Assembly: GCA_025360845.1 (NCBI GenBank) | Contig: JANYBJ010000325.1 | Location: 1 to 43,924 of the forward strand | Direction: 5' to 3' | Source of the DNA: a bacterium | GTDB lineage: Bacteria; Verrucomicrobiota; Kiritimatiellia; RFP12; UBA1067 | Length of the DNA stretch: 43,924 nt | In this document: one piece after another, positions 8,662 to 17,467 of the stretch | Layout: the number at the start of each line of letters is the position of its first letter | How positions within the stretch are numbered: position 1 is the stretch's first letter | Notes under the pieces: generated by a model | The model's input: the letters and a program-made list of their open reading frames with translations, nothing else | Database searches by the model: none | Told to the model about the DNA's origin: nothing | Translations under genes and position numbers: made by a program

Positions 8662-8691
8662 TTGGTTGCGGGTCTCCGGTTTTGCTAAATT
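8662..8691 (+). promoter_or_regulatory. Candidate rpsA promoter
   Basis: TTGGTT (8662-8667), an 18-bp spacer and TAAATT (8686-8691), with an extended TGC immediately before the -10 box, in a locally AT-rich patch. It would give a leader of about 170 nt. A perfect TTGACA also occurs at 8754-8759 but has no matching -10 box. Confidence 0.4.
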
Positions 8692-8697
8692 AAATAT

Positions 8698-8867
8698 CTT
8701 TTGTCCGAAACAGGACAGAAACGGGTGGCGGCTGCCCGGTCGAGTGACCGGGGTTGACAGCGCGATCCGGGATGACAAACAACTAACAAACGTTTGACGG
8801 GCAGCGCGGCGCCGCGAGGGCGCGGGCGGATTCGTTCACAGGTTCCGTCAGACGGGAATACACTCAC
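8698..8867 (+). promoter_or_regulatory. Structured 5' leader of rpsA
   Basis: The leader contains TGTCC/GGACA (8702-8717) and a perfect CCCGGT/ACCGGG hairpin (8735-8752), then an A-rich single-stranded stretch (GACAAACAACTAACAAACG, 8775-8793). The start at 8868 has only a weak purine stretch (GACGGGAA). Weak Shine-Dalgarno plus a structured leader is the pattern of autoregulated S1 genes in other bacteria; for this gene it is inference. Confidence 0.35.
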
Positions 8868-10607
8868 ATGGCAAAGGGCAAACCCACGGCCGCAGTTCCG
8901 AAAACCGGTCCGATGTATGACGCGATGGCGGCAGCACTGGACCAGCAGATGAACAAGTTCACGGCCGGTTCGATCATCAAGGGCACGATCAGCGGCGTCA
9001 AAGGCAACGAGGTTCTCGTTGATATCGGCTACAAGTCGGAAGGCATTGTTCCGGCGAACGAGTTCGAAGATGTCTCCCTGATCAAGGTGGGCGACGTGAT
9101 CGACGTGTTGCTCGTCGAGCTTGAGAGCGACGGCGGGATGGTCATCCTGAGCAAGGGCCGCGCGGATGAGAAGCTGCGCTGGGATGCGGTCCTGACCAAG
9201 TATACCGAAGGCGGCGTGGTCACCGGTACGATCCGCAGCAAGGTGCGCGGCGGCCTGATCGTGAGCGTGGACGGCGTGGACGCGTTCCTGCCCGGCTCGC
9301 AAGTGGACGTCACCCCGGTGCATGATCCCGACCCTTACCTGAACATGACCTGCGAATTCAAGGTCATCAAGATCAGCAACGAGCGCCGCAACATCATCGT
9401 GTCGCGCCGCGAGCTGATCGAAGAGCGCTTGGCGGACAAGAAGCGCGACTTGCTCGGCACCATCCTGAAGGGCCAGCAGCGCCGCGGCCGCGTCAAGAAC
9501 ATCACCGATTTCGGCGCGTTCGTGGACCTCGACGGTCTGGACGGTCTGCTGCACATCACGGACATGAGCTGGGGCCGCATCAAGCACCCGAGCGAGATGC
9601 TCAAGGTCGGCCAGGAGATCGACGTGGTCATCCTCGACGTGGACATGGACCGCGAGCGCGTCTCCCTCGGCCTCAAGCAGGCCACCCCGAACCCGTGGGA
9701 CAACATCGACGGCAACTTCCCGGTCGGCAGCCGCCTGCGCGGCAAGGTCGTCAACTTGGTGCCTTACGGCGCGTTCGTCGAGATCGAGCCGGGCATCGAA
9801 GGCCTGGTACACGTCTCCGAGTTCTCCTGGACCAAGCGCGTGGCCCGCGCGTCGGACGTGCTGAACGTCGGCGACGAGGTGGACGTGGTCGTGCTGAGCA
9901 TCGACTCCGCCAACCAGAAGATCGCGCTGGGCATCCGCCAGACCGAAGCCAATCCCTGGGACACCGTGCAGGACCGCTACCCGGTCGGCAGCCGCGTGAG
10001 CGGCAAGGTCCGCAACTTCACGACCTACGGAGCCTTCGTCGAGCTCGAAGAGGGCATCGACGGCATGATCCACGTCTCCGACATGTCGTGGACGCGCAAG
10101 ATCAACCACCCGAGCGAGGTGCTTCAGAAGAGCCAGCAGGTCGAAGCGGTGGTGCTCGAGGTCAACCCGGCCGACCAGCGCATCAGCCTCGGCCTCAAGC
10201 AGGCCAGCGACGATCCGTGGAACACGATCACCAGCCGCTACGGCATCGGCCAGATCGTCAAGGGCAAGGTCTCCAAGATCGCCTCCTTCGGCGCGTTCGT
10301 GGAACTCGAGGACGGTGTGGACGGGCTCGTCCACATCTCCCAGATCAGCGACCAGCACGTGGAGAAGGTCAAGGACGCGCTCAAGGTCGGTCAGGATGTG
10401 GAAGCCCGCATCGTCAAGATCGACCGCGAGGAGCGCCGCATCGGCCTGAGCATCAAGGCCGTGACCATGAACGAGACGCAGATCGCGGAACTCACCCGCG
10501 ACCTGAACATCACGGACCTCAAGCCGGGCGAAAACCTGGTGGGTCTGGCGGCAGCCTTCGACGACGCCTTCGCGCAGAGCGAAGAGTGGCGTCCCGGCGG
10601 CGAATAA
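8868..10607 (+). CDS. rpsA: 30S ribosomal protein S1
   Basis: 579 residues with six S1 (OB-fold) RNA-binding domains, near residues 39-105, 122-190, 205-275, 289-360, 376-447 and 463-530. Domains 3-6 carry the typical RGRVxNxxxFGAFVxLxxGxxGLxHxSxxSW pattern and end in [17 protein letters not shown]. The length is close to the E. coli protein (557). It binds mRNA on the 30S subunit and helps unfold leaders during initiation. It is a single-gene unit: an intrinsic terminator follows directly. The start at 8868 fits the length and the conserved N-terminal domain. Confidence 0.97.
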   Translation: MAKGKPTAAVPKTGPMYDAMAAALDQQMNKFTAGSIIKGTISGVKGNEVLVDIGYKSEGIVPANEFEDVSLIKVGDVIDVLLVELESDGGMVILSKGRADEKLRWDAVLTKYTEGGVVTGTIRSKVRGGLIVSVDGVDAFLPGSQVDVTPVHDPDPYLNMTCEFKVIKISNERRNIIVSRRELIEERLADKKRDLLGTILKGQQRRGRVKNITDFGAFVDLDGLDGLLHITDMSWGRIKHPSEMLKVGQEIDVVILDVDMDRERVSLGLKQATPNPWDNIDGNFPVGSRLRGKVVNLVPYGAFVEIEPGIEGLVHVSEFSWTKRVARASDVLNVGDEVDVVVLSIDSANQKIALGIRQTEANPWDTVQDRYPVGSRVSGKVRNFTTYGAFVELEEGIDGMIHVSDMSWTRKINHPSEVLQKSQQVEAVVLEVNPADQRISLGLKQASDDPWNTITSRYGIGQIVKGKVSKIASFGAFVELEDGVDGLVHISQISDQHVEKVKDALKVGQDVEARIVKIDREERRIGLSIKAVTMNETQIAELTRDLNITDLKPGENLVGLAAAFDDAFAQSEEWRPGGE

Positions 10608-10613
10608 CAAAGA

Positions 10614-10646
10614 GGGGCGCCTGGCGACAGGCGCCCCTTCTTTTTT
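10614..10646 (+). terminator. Intrinsic terminator of rpsA
   Basis: Perfect 10-bp GC-rich stem GGGGCGCCTG / CAGGCGCCCC with a GCGA tetraloop, followed by TTCTTTTTT. It begins 6 bases after the rpsA stop codon. Confidence 0.95.
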
Positions 10647-10663
10647 GTGCCTCACGAGTTTCC

Positions 10664-10739
10664 AACACAAAGACACGAAGGCACGAAGAAGAGCTGTCGG
10701 GATGACTTTGTATTCTTTGAGTCTTCGTGTCTTTGTGTT
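10664..10739. repeat. Dispersed CACRAAG inverted repeat, copy 3
   Basis: AACACAAAGACACGAAG (10664-10680) and its exact complement (10723-10739) form a 17-bp inverted repeat with a 42-base loop, between the rpsA terminator and tyrS. Motif composition matches the repeats at 66-144 and 1288-1410. Confidence 0.75.
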
Positions 10740-10782
10740 TAATGTTCCGTTGGTTCCGGCCCCGCCGGGTTAGGGAAATAAC

Positions 10783-12054
10783 ATGGCTAACATCCTCGAC
10801 ACCTTCAAAGCGCGCTATCTTTTCGAGGACATGACGAGCCCGGAGCTTGCCAAGGCGCTCGACAAACCCTTGACCGTGTACGCGGGGTTCGACCCCACGA
10901 ACGACAGCCTCCAGGCCGGCAACTTCGTGACCATCATGGCGCTGGCGCACCTGCAGCGCGCGGGCCACAAGGTCATCGCCCTCGTCGGCGGCGCCACGGG
11001 CCTCATCGGCGACCCCTCCGGCAAGTCCAAAGAGCGCAACCTCCTGAGCGCGGAGCAGGTGGAGCTTAACCTCGTCGGCATCAAAGAGAACCTCGCGCGC
11101 TTCATCGACTTCGACCCCGCCTCTCCCAATCCGGCGGTCATGGTGAACAACTACGACTGGTTCAAAGACTTCACCTTCATCGACCTGCTGCGCGACGTGG
11201 GCCGCTATTTCCGCATGGGCATCATGCTGAGCAAGGACAGCGTCAAGAAGCGCATGGAGTCCGACGACGGCATGAGCTTCACCGAGTTCTGCTACCAGAT
11301 TCTCCAGGGCTACGATTTCCTGCACCTCTACAAGACCTGCGGCTGCGCCCTGCAGATCGGCGGCTCGGACCAGTGGGGCAACATCACGGCCGGCACCGAG
11401 CTGGTGCGCCGCCTGTGCGGTCAGGAGGTCTTCGGCATGACCTTCCCGCTGGTGTGCGACAGCACGGGCAAGAAGTTCGGCAAGAGCGAGGGCAACGCGG
11501 TCTTCCTCGACGCGCGCAAGACCTCGTACTACGACTTCTACCAGTTCTTTCTGCGCACGCTGGACGCGGACGTGGTCCGCTACCTCAAGATCTTCACCTT
11601 CGTGCCCTTCGAGCGCATCGCGGAACTCGAAGCCGCCGTCGCGGCCGATCCCGGGAAACGCGAGGCGCAGCAGGTGCTGGCCGAAGAGCTGACCCGCACC
11701 GTCCACGGCGAACAGGGCTTGGCCATTGCGAAGAAGGCGACCGAGGTGCTCTTCGGCGGCTCGCTCGACGGCCTGGCCGCCGGTGACCTCGAAAAGATTT
11801 TCGCCAACGTGGCCTCGGCCACGCTGCCCGCCGACCAGGTGATCGGCAAGCCAGCGTTTGAAGTCATCGCCGCCGCCGGCATGATGGCCAGCAAGGGCGA
11901 GGCGCGCCGGCTCGTGCAGCAGGGCGGGCTCAACATCAACAACGTGCGCGTCTCCGGACTCGAGCGCGTGTTCGAGGCGACCGACCTGATCGAAGGCCGC
12001 CTGGCCGTGCTGCGCAGCGGCAAGAAGAGCTTCTTCCTGCTCAAGGTGCGGTAA
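10783..12054 (+). CDS. tyrS: Tyrosine--tRNA ligase
   Basis: 423 residues. Class I synthetase that charges tRNA-Tyr. GFDPTNDSL is followed by QAGN at residues 44-47, where the family usually has HIGH; the KMSKS loop is KFGKS (231-235). Other TyrRS hallmarks are GGATGLIGDPSGK, YQILQGYDF (tyrosine pocket) and QIGGSDQWGN. A C-terminal S4 RNA-binding domain is visible near residues 365-420 (ARRLVQQGGLNINN). Start ATG at 10783 follows AGGGA eight bases upstream. It stands alone between rpsA and a degenerate antitoxin remnant. The altered HIGH signature is the only oddity; the remaining motifs are intact, so I expect a working enzyme. Confidence 0.95.
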   Translation: MANILDTFKARYLFEDMTSPELAKALDKPLTVYAGFDPTNDSLQAGNFVTIMALAHLQRAGHKVIALVGGATGLIGDPSGKSKERNLLSAEQVELNLVGIKENLARFIDFDPASPNPAVMVNNYDWFKDFTFIDLLRDVGRYFRMGIMLSKDSVKKRMESDDGMSFTEFCYQILQGYDFLHLYKTCGCALQIGGSDQWGNITAGTELVRRLCGQEVFGMTFPLVCDSTGKKFGKSEGNAVFLDARKTSYYDFYQFFLRTLDADVVRYLKIFTFVPFERIAELEAAVAADPGKREAQQVLAEELTRTVHGEQGLAIAKKATEVLFGGSLDGLAAGDLEKIFANVASATLPADQVIGKPAFEVIAAAGMMASKGEARRLVQQGGLNINNVRVSGLERVFEATDLIEGRLAVLRSGKKSFFLLKVR

Positions 12055-12063
12055 GGGAACCCC

Positions 12064-12135
12064 ATGAGGACATCACTTGATCTGCCGGAAGAGCGGTTGA
12101 AAAAGGCGATGCGGCGGACCGCATGGATTGGCTGA
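12064..12135 (+). pseudogene. Truncated VapB-type ribbon-helix-helix antitoxin remnant
   Basis: An open frame of 23 codons starts MRTSLDLPEERLKKAMRRT and stops after AWIG. The opening matches the beginning of Arc/MetJ-like VapB antitoxins (usually MRTTLDLPEELLxEAMRLT and about 65-90 residues), but the second helix and the toxin-binding tail are missing. No PIN-domain toxin follows. A second short frame (12123-12203, beginning MDWLIPEGLVGTNDL) is unrecognised and may be debris. I read this as the scar of a lost toxin-antitoxin module. A small functional peptide cannot be excluded. Confidence 0.6.
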
Positions 12136-12234
12136 TTCCAGAAGGTCTGGTTGGCACCAACGATTTGGACCCCGTACTATTGCGCCAGGCTTTTAGCTCG
12201 TGAAGTGGAGGCTGTAGCCAAAGGAGAAAAACGG

Positions 12235-13662
12235 ATGAAAGATAAGAGACTCACGCGACGCGCATTTTTGGAGACAACCGCGCGACTGGGCGCAGTGGGG
12301 ATGGTTGCGCCGACGATCATCGCGAGAACCGCCTTCGGGCAGGAGACGAAGGTTGCCGCCAACGACCGCATCCACGTCGGCCTGATCGGCTGCGGCGGCA
12401 TGGGGCGGGCCAACCTGGGCGCCTGTGCGGCGCATCCTGACGTGGTCGTGACGGGCGCGTGCGATGTGTCGAAGGCGCGTAGGGATGCCGTTGTCGAGCA
12501 GTTCAAAGAGACCTGCAAGCCCTATGCGGACTTCCGCGAGATGCTGCGGCAGAAAGACATCGATGCCGTCATCATCGCCACCCCGCCGCACTGGCACGCG
12601 CTGATCGCCATCGCCGCCTGCGAGGCCGGCAAGGACCTCTACCTGCAGAAGCCGATGACGCTGCATCTCGGTGAGAGCCTGGCCGTGCGCAACGCCGTCA
12701 AGAAGCACAACCGCATCTGCCAAGTCGGCACGCAGATTCACGCGTCGCCGAACTACCGGAACGTCGTCGAGCTGCTCCAGGCGGGCTACCTCGGCAAGGT
12801 GGGCGCCGTGCGGACCTTCAACGTCATGAACCAGGGCGAGCTGGGCATCGGGCACGACCCGAACACAAAGCCGCCCGAGGGGCTCGACTGGGATTTCTGG
12901 TGCGGCCCCGCGCCTTTATGCCAGTATAATGGCCTGCTTGCGAAAGACTCCTATTGCCACGGCTCATGGATGGAGTACAGCGGCGGCTGGACGCCCGGGA
13001 TGGCTCCCCACATCATCGACCTGCCGGTCTGGGCGCTCGACCTGAAATACCCGACTGAAGTCTGCAGCACGGGCGGCCGCTTCATCATCAAGGACGACGG
13101 CGACGCGTACGACAACCACGAGGTGCTCTGGCGCTATCCCAACCTGACGATGACCTGGATGTCCTCGCTGACCAACAGCTACGGCTTCGACTTTCACGGC
13201 AACCCCGAGCGGACGCGCAGGCTGGGAACCTATTTTCACGGCGTCAACGGAACAATGCATACCAACTACGACGAACACCGGATTGTGCCTGAAGGGGACT
13301 TCTTGAACCCGTTCATCAAGCCCGAGGTCGCGGCCCGTAAACAGGCGGCAGACTACAAGAACCGCGTGCTTTACAGTTGCGGGGAACTCACGCCAATCTC
13401 GAACAAAATCCCTCAGTCTCCCGGCCACGAGCGCGAATGGCTCGACTGCATCAAGTCGCGCCGGCAGCCGAGCTGCAATCCGGCCTACCACTGCCGGATC
13501 GACGTGCCGATCGTCCTCAGCCTGCTCTCGTACAGGCTCGGGCGGTCCATCCGTTTCGACCCCGAGACCGAAACGATCGTCGGGGACAAGGAGGCGGCCA
13601 AACTGTCGGTGCCGACCTATCGCGCCCCGTGGAAATTCCCGAAGCAGTACTTGCAGGCGTAG
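12235..13662 (+). CDS. Tat-exported Gfo/Idh/MocA family oxidoreductase
   Basis: 475 residues from the ATG at 12235, which follows AAAGGAG seven bases upstream. The longer frame from 12151 has no ribosome site and precedes the signal peptide. Twin-arginine signal: TRRAFLETTARLG (R8-R9), then a hydrophobic stretch to AFGQ. The NAD(P) Rossmann site is GLIGCGGMG (residues 49-57), and the catalytic lysine of the EKP-type motif is K139 in LQKP. A C-terminal alpha/beta substrate domain follows. Family members oxidise or isomerise sugars and cyclitols. Tat export suggests folding with bound cofactor before reaching the periplasm. It heads the plus-strand glycan run with the PmoA-type and GH106-like genes. 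The substrate is not readable. Confidence 0.9.
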   Translation: MKDKRLTRRAFLETTARLGAVGMVAPTIIARTAFGQETKVAANDRIHVGLIGCGGMGRANLGACAAHPDVVVTGACDVSKARRDAVVEQFKETCKPYADFREMLRQKDIDAVIIATPPHWHALIAIAACEAGKDLYLQKPMTLHLGESLAVRNAVKKHNRICQVGTQIHASPNYRNVVELLQAGYLGKVGAVRTFNVMNQGELGIGHDPNTKPPEGLDWDFWCGPAPLCQYNGLLAKDSYCHGSWMEYSGGWTPGMAPHIIDLPVWALDLKYPTEVCSTGGRFIIKDDGDAYDNHEVLWRYPNLTMTWMSSLTNSYGFDFHGNPERTRRLGTYFHGVNGTMHTNYDEHRIVPEGDFLNPFIKPEVAARKQAADYKNRVLYSCGELTPISNKIPQSPGHEREWLDCIKSRRQPSCNPAYHCRIDVPIVLSLLSYRLGRSIRFDPETETIVGDKEAAKLSVPTYRAPWKFPKQYLQA

Positions 13663-13674
13663 CCACCGTTTTTT

Positions 13675-13773
13675 GGGAGGGTCTGACCGCTGGGCTGGTA
13701 GGGACGGTTCGCCGAACCGTCCGCCGGTCCCGGTGCGCAAGGCCCTACGGACGCCTCGGGGAGGCGTCCCTGC
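13675..13773. repeat. Double-hairpin REP-like (cruciform) unit
   Basis: The GTCTGACCGCTGGGC core (13681-13695, related to 8501-8517) precedes GGTAGGG (13697-13703). Then come a perfect hairpin ACGGTTCGCCGAACCGT (13704-13720) and a second one, GGACGCCTCGGGGAGGCGTCC (13749-13769, 21 bases), closing with CTGCC. The overall architecture equals 35431-35484. It fills the gap after the oxidoreductase gene. Confidence 0.7.
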
Positions 13774-13798
13774 CGTTCAGAGTTTGCGGAGGCCTCAT

Positions 13799-14323
13799 AT
13801 GGGTAAGAAAGCTAGGATATGTTGGGTTGTCGCGCTACTGGCTGCACGCGCAACCTTGGCGGACGACTTCGCAATCACCGAAGAAGTCGCGACCGGCAGG
13901 TACACGGTTATGGACGGGGTCAAGCCGGTCCTCGTATACAACTTCAGCACCGTGCCCGTGCCCGTCGGCGTCACGGGCCAGTATGCCGTCGCGCGCAGCG
14001 ACTACATCCATCCTCTGTACGGGCCGGACGGCGAGGTGCTGACCAAGGACTACTCGCCGGAACACCCGCACCACCGCGGGCTTTACTGGGCGTGGCCGGA
14101 GGTGACCTGGAAAGGCGAGAAACGGGATCTCCATGCCCTGCAGGGCGTGTTCGCCCGGCCGGTGCGGATCGTTCGCAAGGACGTCACAAACGGATGCGCC
14201 GTGCTCGCAGCCGAGAATGTCTGGAAGTGGGGCGACGCGGAGCCGATCGTCAGGGAGCTGGCGACGATCACGGTTTCGCAGGAGAAAGAAAGAAAAGGAC
14301 GATCACATGAACCCGTCTCTTGA
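13799..14323 (+). pseudogene. PmoA-family (DUF6807) protein, C-terminally truncated
   Basis: The start ATG at 13799 has GGAGG six bases upstream. A Sec signal (KKARICWVVALLAARATLA) precedes DDFAI. The family hallmark HPHHRGLYWAWPEV is present near residue 82, and the N-terminal beta-sandwich reads normally up to ELATITVSQ. The frame then runs into EKERKGRSHEPVS and stops. Family members (PF14100) are usually about 300 residues; this has 174, so roughly the second half is missing. The foreign tail coincides with the ribosome site and start of the next gene, which overlaps by 17 bp. This looks like a deletion that fused the front of this gene to the leader of its neighbour. The product may be non-functional; translational coupling could persist. 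Confidence 0.7.
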
Positions 14324-17183
14324 TCATGAAAAGAAACGTTCGTCGCGGGATGCTTCCACGACGTTACACGCCACGGTGGCGTGCCTCTCCGTATTTGCGG
14401 CGCTGCTTTGCGGCGCTGCGGACGCGCCCGCCGGAAAGGCCGCAGACGACCTGACAGGTTTGCGGGGCCGCTTTGTGGCACCGCCCCAGAGCGCTGGCAC
14501 GGTCACGCTCTTCTGGCTGAACGGCACCCTCACGAAGGAGGGTGTCAGGGCGCAGTTGCAGGCTATGCGCGACCAGTGCGGGTTCGGCGGTGTGGCGCCG
14601 CTGACGCTTCATGCGATGCAGCCGCCGACGCAGCCGGCTTATCTTTCGGACGAGTACTTCGGCATCTATGGCTGCCTTCTCGACACGGCCAAGGAACTCG
14701 GGATGACCGTGGTGTTCTATGACGACTGCGATTTCCCGTCCGGTTCCGCAGGCGAACAGATGCGTGAAAAGCATCCGGAGTCCCTGCTGAAGTACCTGTC
14801 GCGCGGCCAAGCCACCGTGACCGGGCCGGGCGAGGCTGTCATCCCGATGCCGGATGGCGTCCTGATGAGTGTCGTCGCCAAGAATCTCGACGACGGAAAG
14901 AGCCGGGCGGTCACGGGCCAGGCGACCTGGTCCGACGCCCCGTCGCTCTGGGCAGGCACGGGCGTGGGTTTCCGCCAGCCGCCGGAGGAAGCCGCGCTCT
15001 TCGAGTACCTTCGCGTCACAGGCGGCGACGGCAAGGTTCTGCACGAGGAGCGGTTTGCGGGAAGCAACGCGCTCGCGCAGGGATGGAACGACGTGGGCGG
15101 AGCGCGGCTTGAGGCGGCCGGCTTGCGTGCCACGGACTGCCTCCCGATGTGGCGAACCGGCTTGTCACTTCCCGACCGGTTCACACTGGAGACGCGGCTC
15201 ACCATCTTGAACGGCGCCGCCGGTCTGGCTTTTGGCGTGCGCGGGTCGGGCGATCTCTATTTCTGGCAGTGCAACGCGGGAGCCAAGGCGCTTCGCCCGC
15301 ACCGCAGGCAGGGCGGGCAGTATACGCTTCTGCAGGCGGCGGACTTTCCTTTCGAGACGGGCCGCGCCTATGACCTGCGCCTCGCGGTCAACGGGAAAAC
15401 CGTCACGACATGGATTGACGGGCAGCGCGTGGCGGAGCACGCGCTAGCCGGGGAAGGGGCCAAGACGGTGCGCTGGAAAGCGCCTGCGGGACGCTGGGAT
15501 GTCCAGGCCTTCTTGTGCGCCACGGTTTCGGGCACGCGCCTGGTGGACTACCTCGACCCGGCGGCGGTCGGCCAGTTCCTCTCTCTAACCTACGACCCCT
15601 TCTACCGCCGGTTCCCGAAGCATTTCGGCTCCACGATCCAGATGACCTTTTTCGATGACCTGACGGCCATGAACGCGCCTGACTGCCTGCTTTGGACGCC
15701 GTCGTTCCGCGACCGGTTCAGCAAGCGCTTCGGCCGGCCGGCCGACGCTTACTACCCGGCGCTCTGGGAAGACATCGGCCCGGATACGGCTGCGGCGCGC
15801 GTGGCGCTCTACAGCGTGCGCAACGAGATGTTCGCGGCCGGTTATCCCGGAGGGACCGAGGCGTGGTGCGCCAAGCGCGGCGTGAAATCCTCCGGCCATC
15901 CTGCCGGCTCCTACAACGCGAACCCGCTCCAGTCGTCGGGCGACGCGCTGCTGTTCTACAAACACCAGGGCTATCCCCTGACCGACTACATCCATTACTA
16001 CCATCACGGGGTGGACGGCTTCTCCATACCCGCTTCCGCCGCCTACAATTATGACAGCCCCCTCATGGTTTGCGAAATCTACGGCAACTTCCACCAGAAG
16101 CTGCCCAACGACTCGAACATGCTCTACCGTGCGGGCATGGAGTGCTATGCCCGCGGCGTGAACGCCCTGTTGCCGCACGGCACGTGGTGGGATGCGGACA
16201 AGATGGCGATCGTGCCCGAGATCTCCTGGCGCAATCCGGAAATCGGCCCCGAACTGCCGCGCTTCAACCGCTGGGCGGCGCGCTGCGAGACGCTCCTGCG
16301 CGGCGGCCGGCACGTGGCGGACATCGGCATCCTTTATCCGATTGCCGACCTTGAGGCCCGTTACCGCGTGGGCGAGCAAAGCCCGAACTGGGGATACGCG
16401 CCGGTCCCCGGCACCGACTATTTCGAGCTCATGCGCCTGCTCACGGGCGAGGTCCGGCGCGACTTCACGCTGCTACATCCCGAGGTGCTCGACGGGCGCT
16501 GCCGCGCGAAAGGCGCGGAGCTGTTGCTCGACAACAAGGAAAACCGGGAGCGGTTCAAAGTCCTGATTCTCCCCGCCTGCCGGACCGTTTACCTCAGCAA
16601 TCTGAAAAAGGTGAAGCGGTTCTATGACGGCGGCGGACGCGTGGTGGCCACAACCTGCCTGCCGGAGCAATCCGCGGAGTTCGGCGGCGACGAAGAGGTG
16701 CGGCAGCTCACGAAGTCGATGTTCGGTCCGTCCGGCCACGGCGTCTTTGTGGCGAAACCCGATGAGCGCACCCTGAAACAAGCCCTCGACGGACTCGCGC
16801 TGGTCTGGGACGTCCGCGTGGAGAATGCGCCTGAGATTCCCCGCGTGTCCCGCGACGGCAAAGACCCCTACGTCAACCAGTCGGCGCTCAACTCCAATTG
16901 GTACGAGGGCGGCAACCGGCAGTTCGCCTACATCCACAAGGTGAAGGCCGGCGCGGACCTCTATTTCTTCGCAAACTCCAGCGCGCAGCGGGTGACGGCC
17001 GACGTGACCTTGCGCGGCCGGCACGCCCTCGAACTGTGGGACCCGCACACCGGCGCCGTGTCGCCGGTGCCCTGCTCGCACGACCGGGAAGCAAACAGCG
17101 ACATCACCCGCTTCCGGGTGGACTTGGAGCCGTTGAAGTCGGTGTTTTTGGTCTCACCCGGGAGCGTGCCGTCCGAACAGTAA
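14307..17183 (+). CDS. GH106-like glycoside hydrolase (putative alpha-L-rhamnosidase) with inserted lectin-like domain
   Basis: 958 residues from the ATG at 14307 (AAAAGGA seven bases upstream). A signal-type hydrophobic stretch lies at about residues 22-42 (ATVACLSVFAALLCGAADA). The opening FWLNGTLTKEGVRAQLQAM, then CGFGGVAPL and MTVVFYDDCDFPSG, matches the barrel start of family 106 proteins. Later AGMECYARGVNALLPHGTWWD and the C-terminal LWDPHTGAVSPV also fit. Residues about 230-380 form an extra concanavalin-like sandwich (ERFAG...GWNDVGG...FTLETRL...GLAFGVRGSGDLYFW) placed between barrel segments. Predicted role: outer-surface or periplasmic removal of rhamnose or a related deoxysugar. 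Family assignment is from motif likeness only; an unclassified relative of GH106 is possible. Confidence 0.7.
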   Translation: MNPSLDHEKKRSSRDASTTLHATVACLSVFAALLCGAADAPAGKAADDLTGLRGRFVAPPQSAGTVTLFWLNGTLTKEGVRAQLQAMRDQCGFGGVAPLTLHAMQPPTQPAYLSDEYFGIYGCLLDTAKELGMTVVFYDDCDFPSGSAGEQMREKHPESLLKYLSRGQATVTGPGEAVIPMPDGVLMSVVAKNLDDGKSRAVTGQATWSDAPSLWAGTGVGFRQPPEEAALFEYLRVTGGDGKVLHEERFAGSNALAQGWNDVGGARLEAAGLRATDCLPMWRTGLSLPDRFTLETRLTILNGAAGLAFGVRGSGDLYFWQCNAGAKALRPHRRQGGQYTLLQAADFPFETGRAYDLRLAVNGKTVTTWIDGQRVAEHALAGEGAKTVRWKAPAGRWDVQAFLCATVSGTRLVDYLDPAAVGQFLSLTYDPFYRRFPKHFGSTIQMTFFDDLTAMNAPDCLLWTPSFRDRFSKRFGRPADAYYPALWEDIGPDTAAARVALYSVRNEMFAAGYPGGTEAWCAKRGVKSSGHPAGSYNANPLQSSGDALLFYKHQGYPLTDYIHYYHHGVDGFSIPASAAYNYDSPLMVCEIYGNFHQKLPNDSNMLYRAGMECYARGVNALLPHGTWWDADKMAIVPEISWRNPEIGPELPRFNRWAARCETLLRGGRHVADIGILYPIADLEARYRVGEQSPNWGYAPVPGTDYFELMRLLTGEVRRDFTLLHPEVLDGRCRAKGAELLLDNKENRERFKVLILPACRTVYLSNLKKVKRFYDGGGRVVATTCLPEQSAEFGGDEEVRQLTKSMFGPSGHGVFVAKPDERTLKQALDGLALVWDVRVENAPEIPRVSRDGKDPYVNQSALNSNWYEGGNRQFAYIHKVKAGADLYFFANSSAQRVTADVTLRGRHALELWDPHTGAVSPVPCSHDREANSDITRFRVDLEPLKSVFLVSPGSVPSEQ

Positions 17184-17194
17184 GGCTCCTCGCC

Positions 17195-17224
17195 TTGCTA
17201 TTTGCACACAAACTGTGCTACACT
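17195..17224 (+). promoter_or_regulatory. vapBC promoter with embedded operator palindrome
   Basis: TTGCTA (17195-17200), an 18-bp spacer and TACACT (17219-17224). The spacer holds the inverted repeat GCACA-N5-TGTGC (17204-17218). An operator in this position is what an autoregulating VapB/VapBC complex would use. The antitoxin start follows 27 bp downstream. Confidence 0.5.
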
Positions 17225-17250
17225 ATGGCTGTGAAACTGGAGGACAAAGG

Positions 17251-17467
17251 ATGCAAAATGTGACACTGCGAATGGACGAAGAGCTGCTGATCGAACTTCG
17301 CCATCGGGCCGTCGACGCCCGCATGTCGCTTTCCGCATGGATAACCGCCACGCTCAAAACCCTCGCCTCGCCCCCTCGCGAACTTGATGCGATTCAGAAG
17401 GACGCGCTTCAACGCATGAACAAGGGCTTCCATCTGGGAGGAAAAAGGGTGTCGAGGGAGGCTCTGT

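Noticed and set aside
8754-8759. Perfect TTGACA as the main rpsA -35 box
   Set aside because: No acceptable -10 sequence at 15-19 bp; the extended -10 site at 8686 fits better.
8482-8778. Possible 98-residue protein upstream of rpsA
   Set aside because: Its end is translated from the REP-like repeat (the same GSDRWAGR-type peptide is produced at 13.68 kb) and it has no ribosome site or family resemblance.
8685-10676. Minus-strand frame of 663 codons over rpsA
   Set aside because: Asp/His/Val-rich shadow translation of the six S1 domains; repeats in it mirror the S1 repeats.
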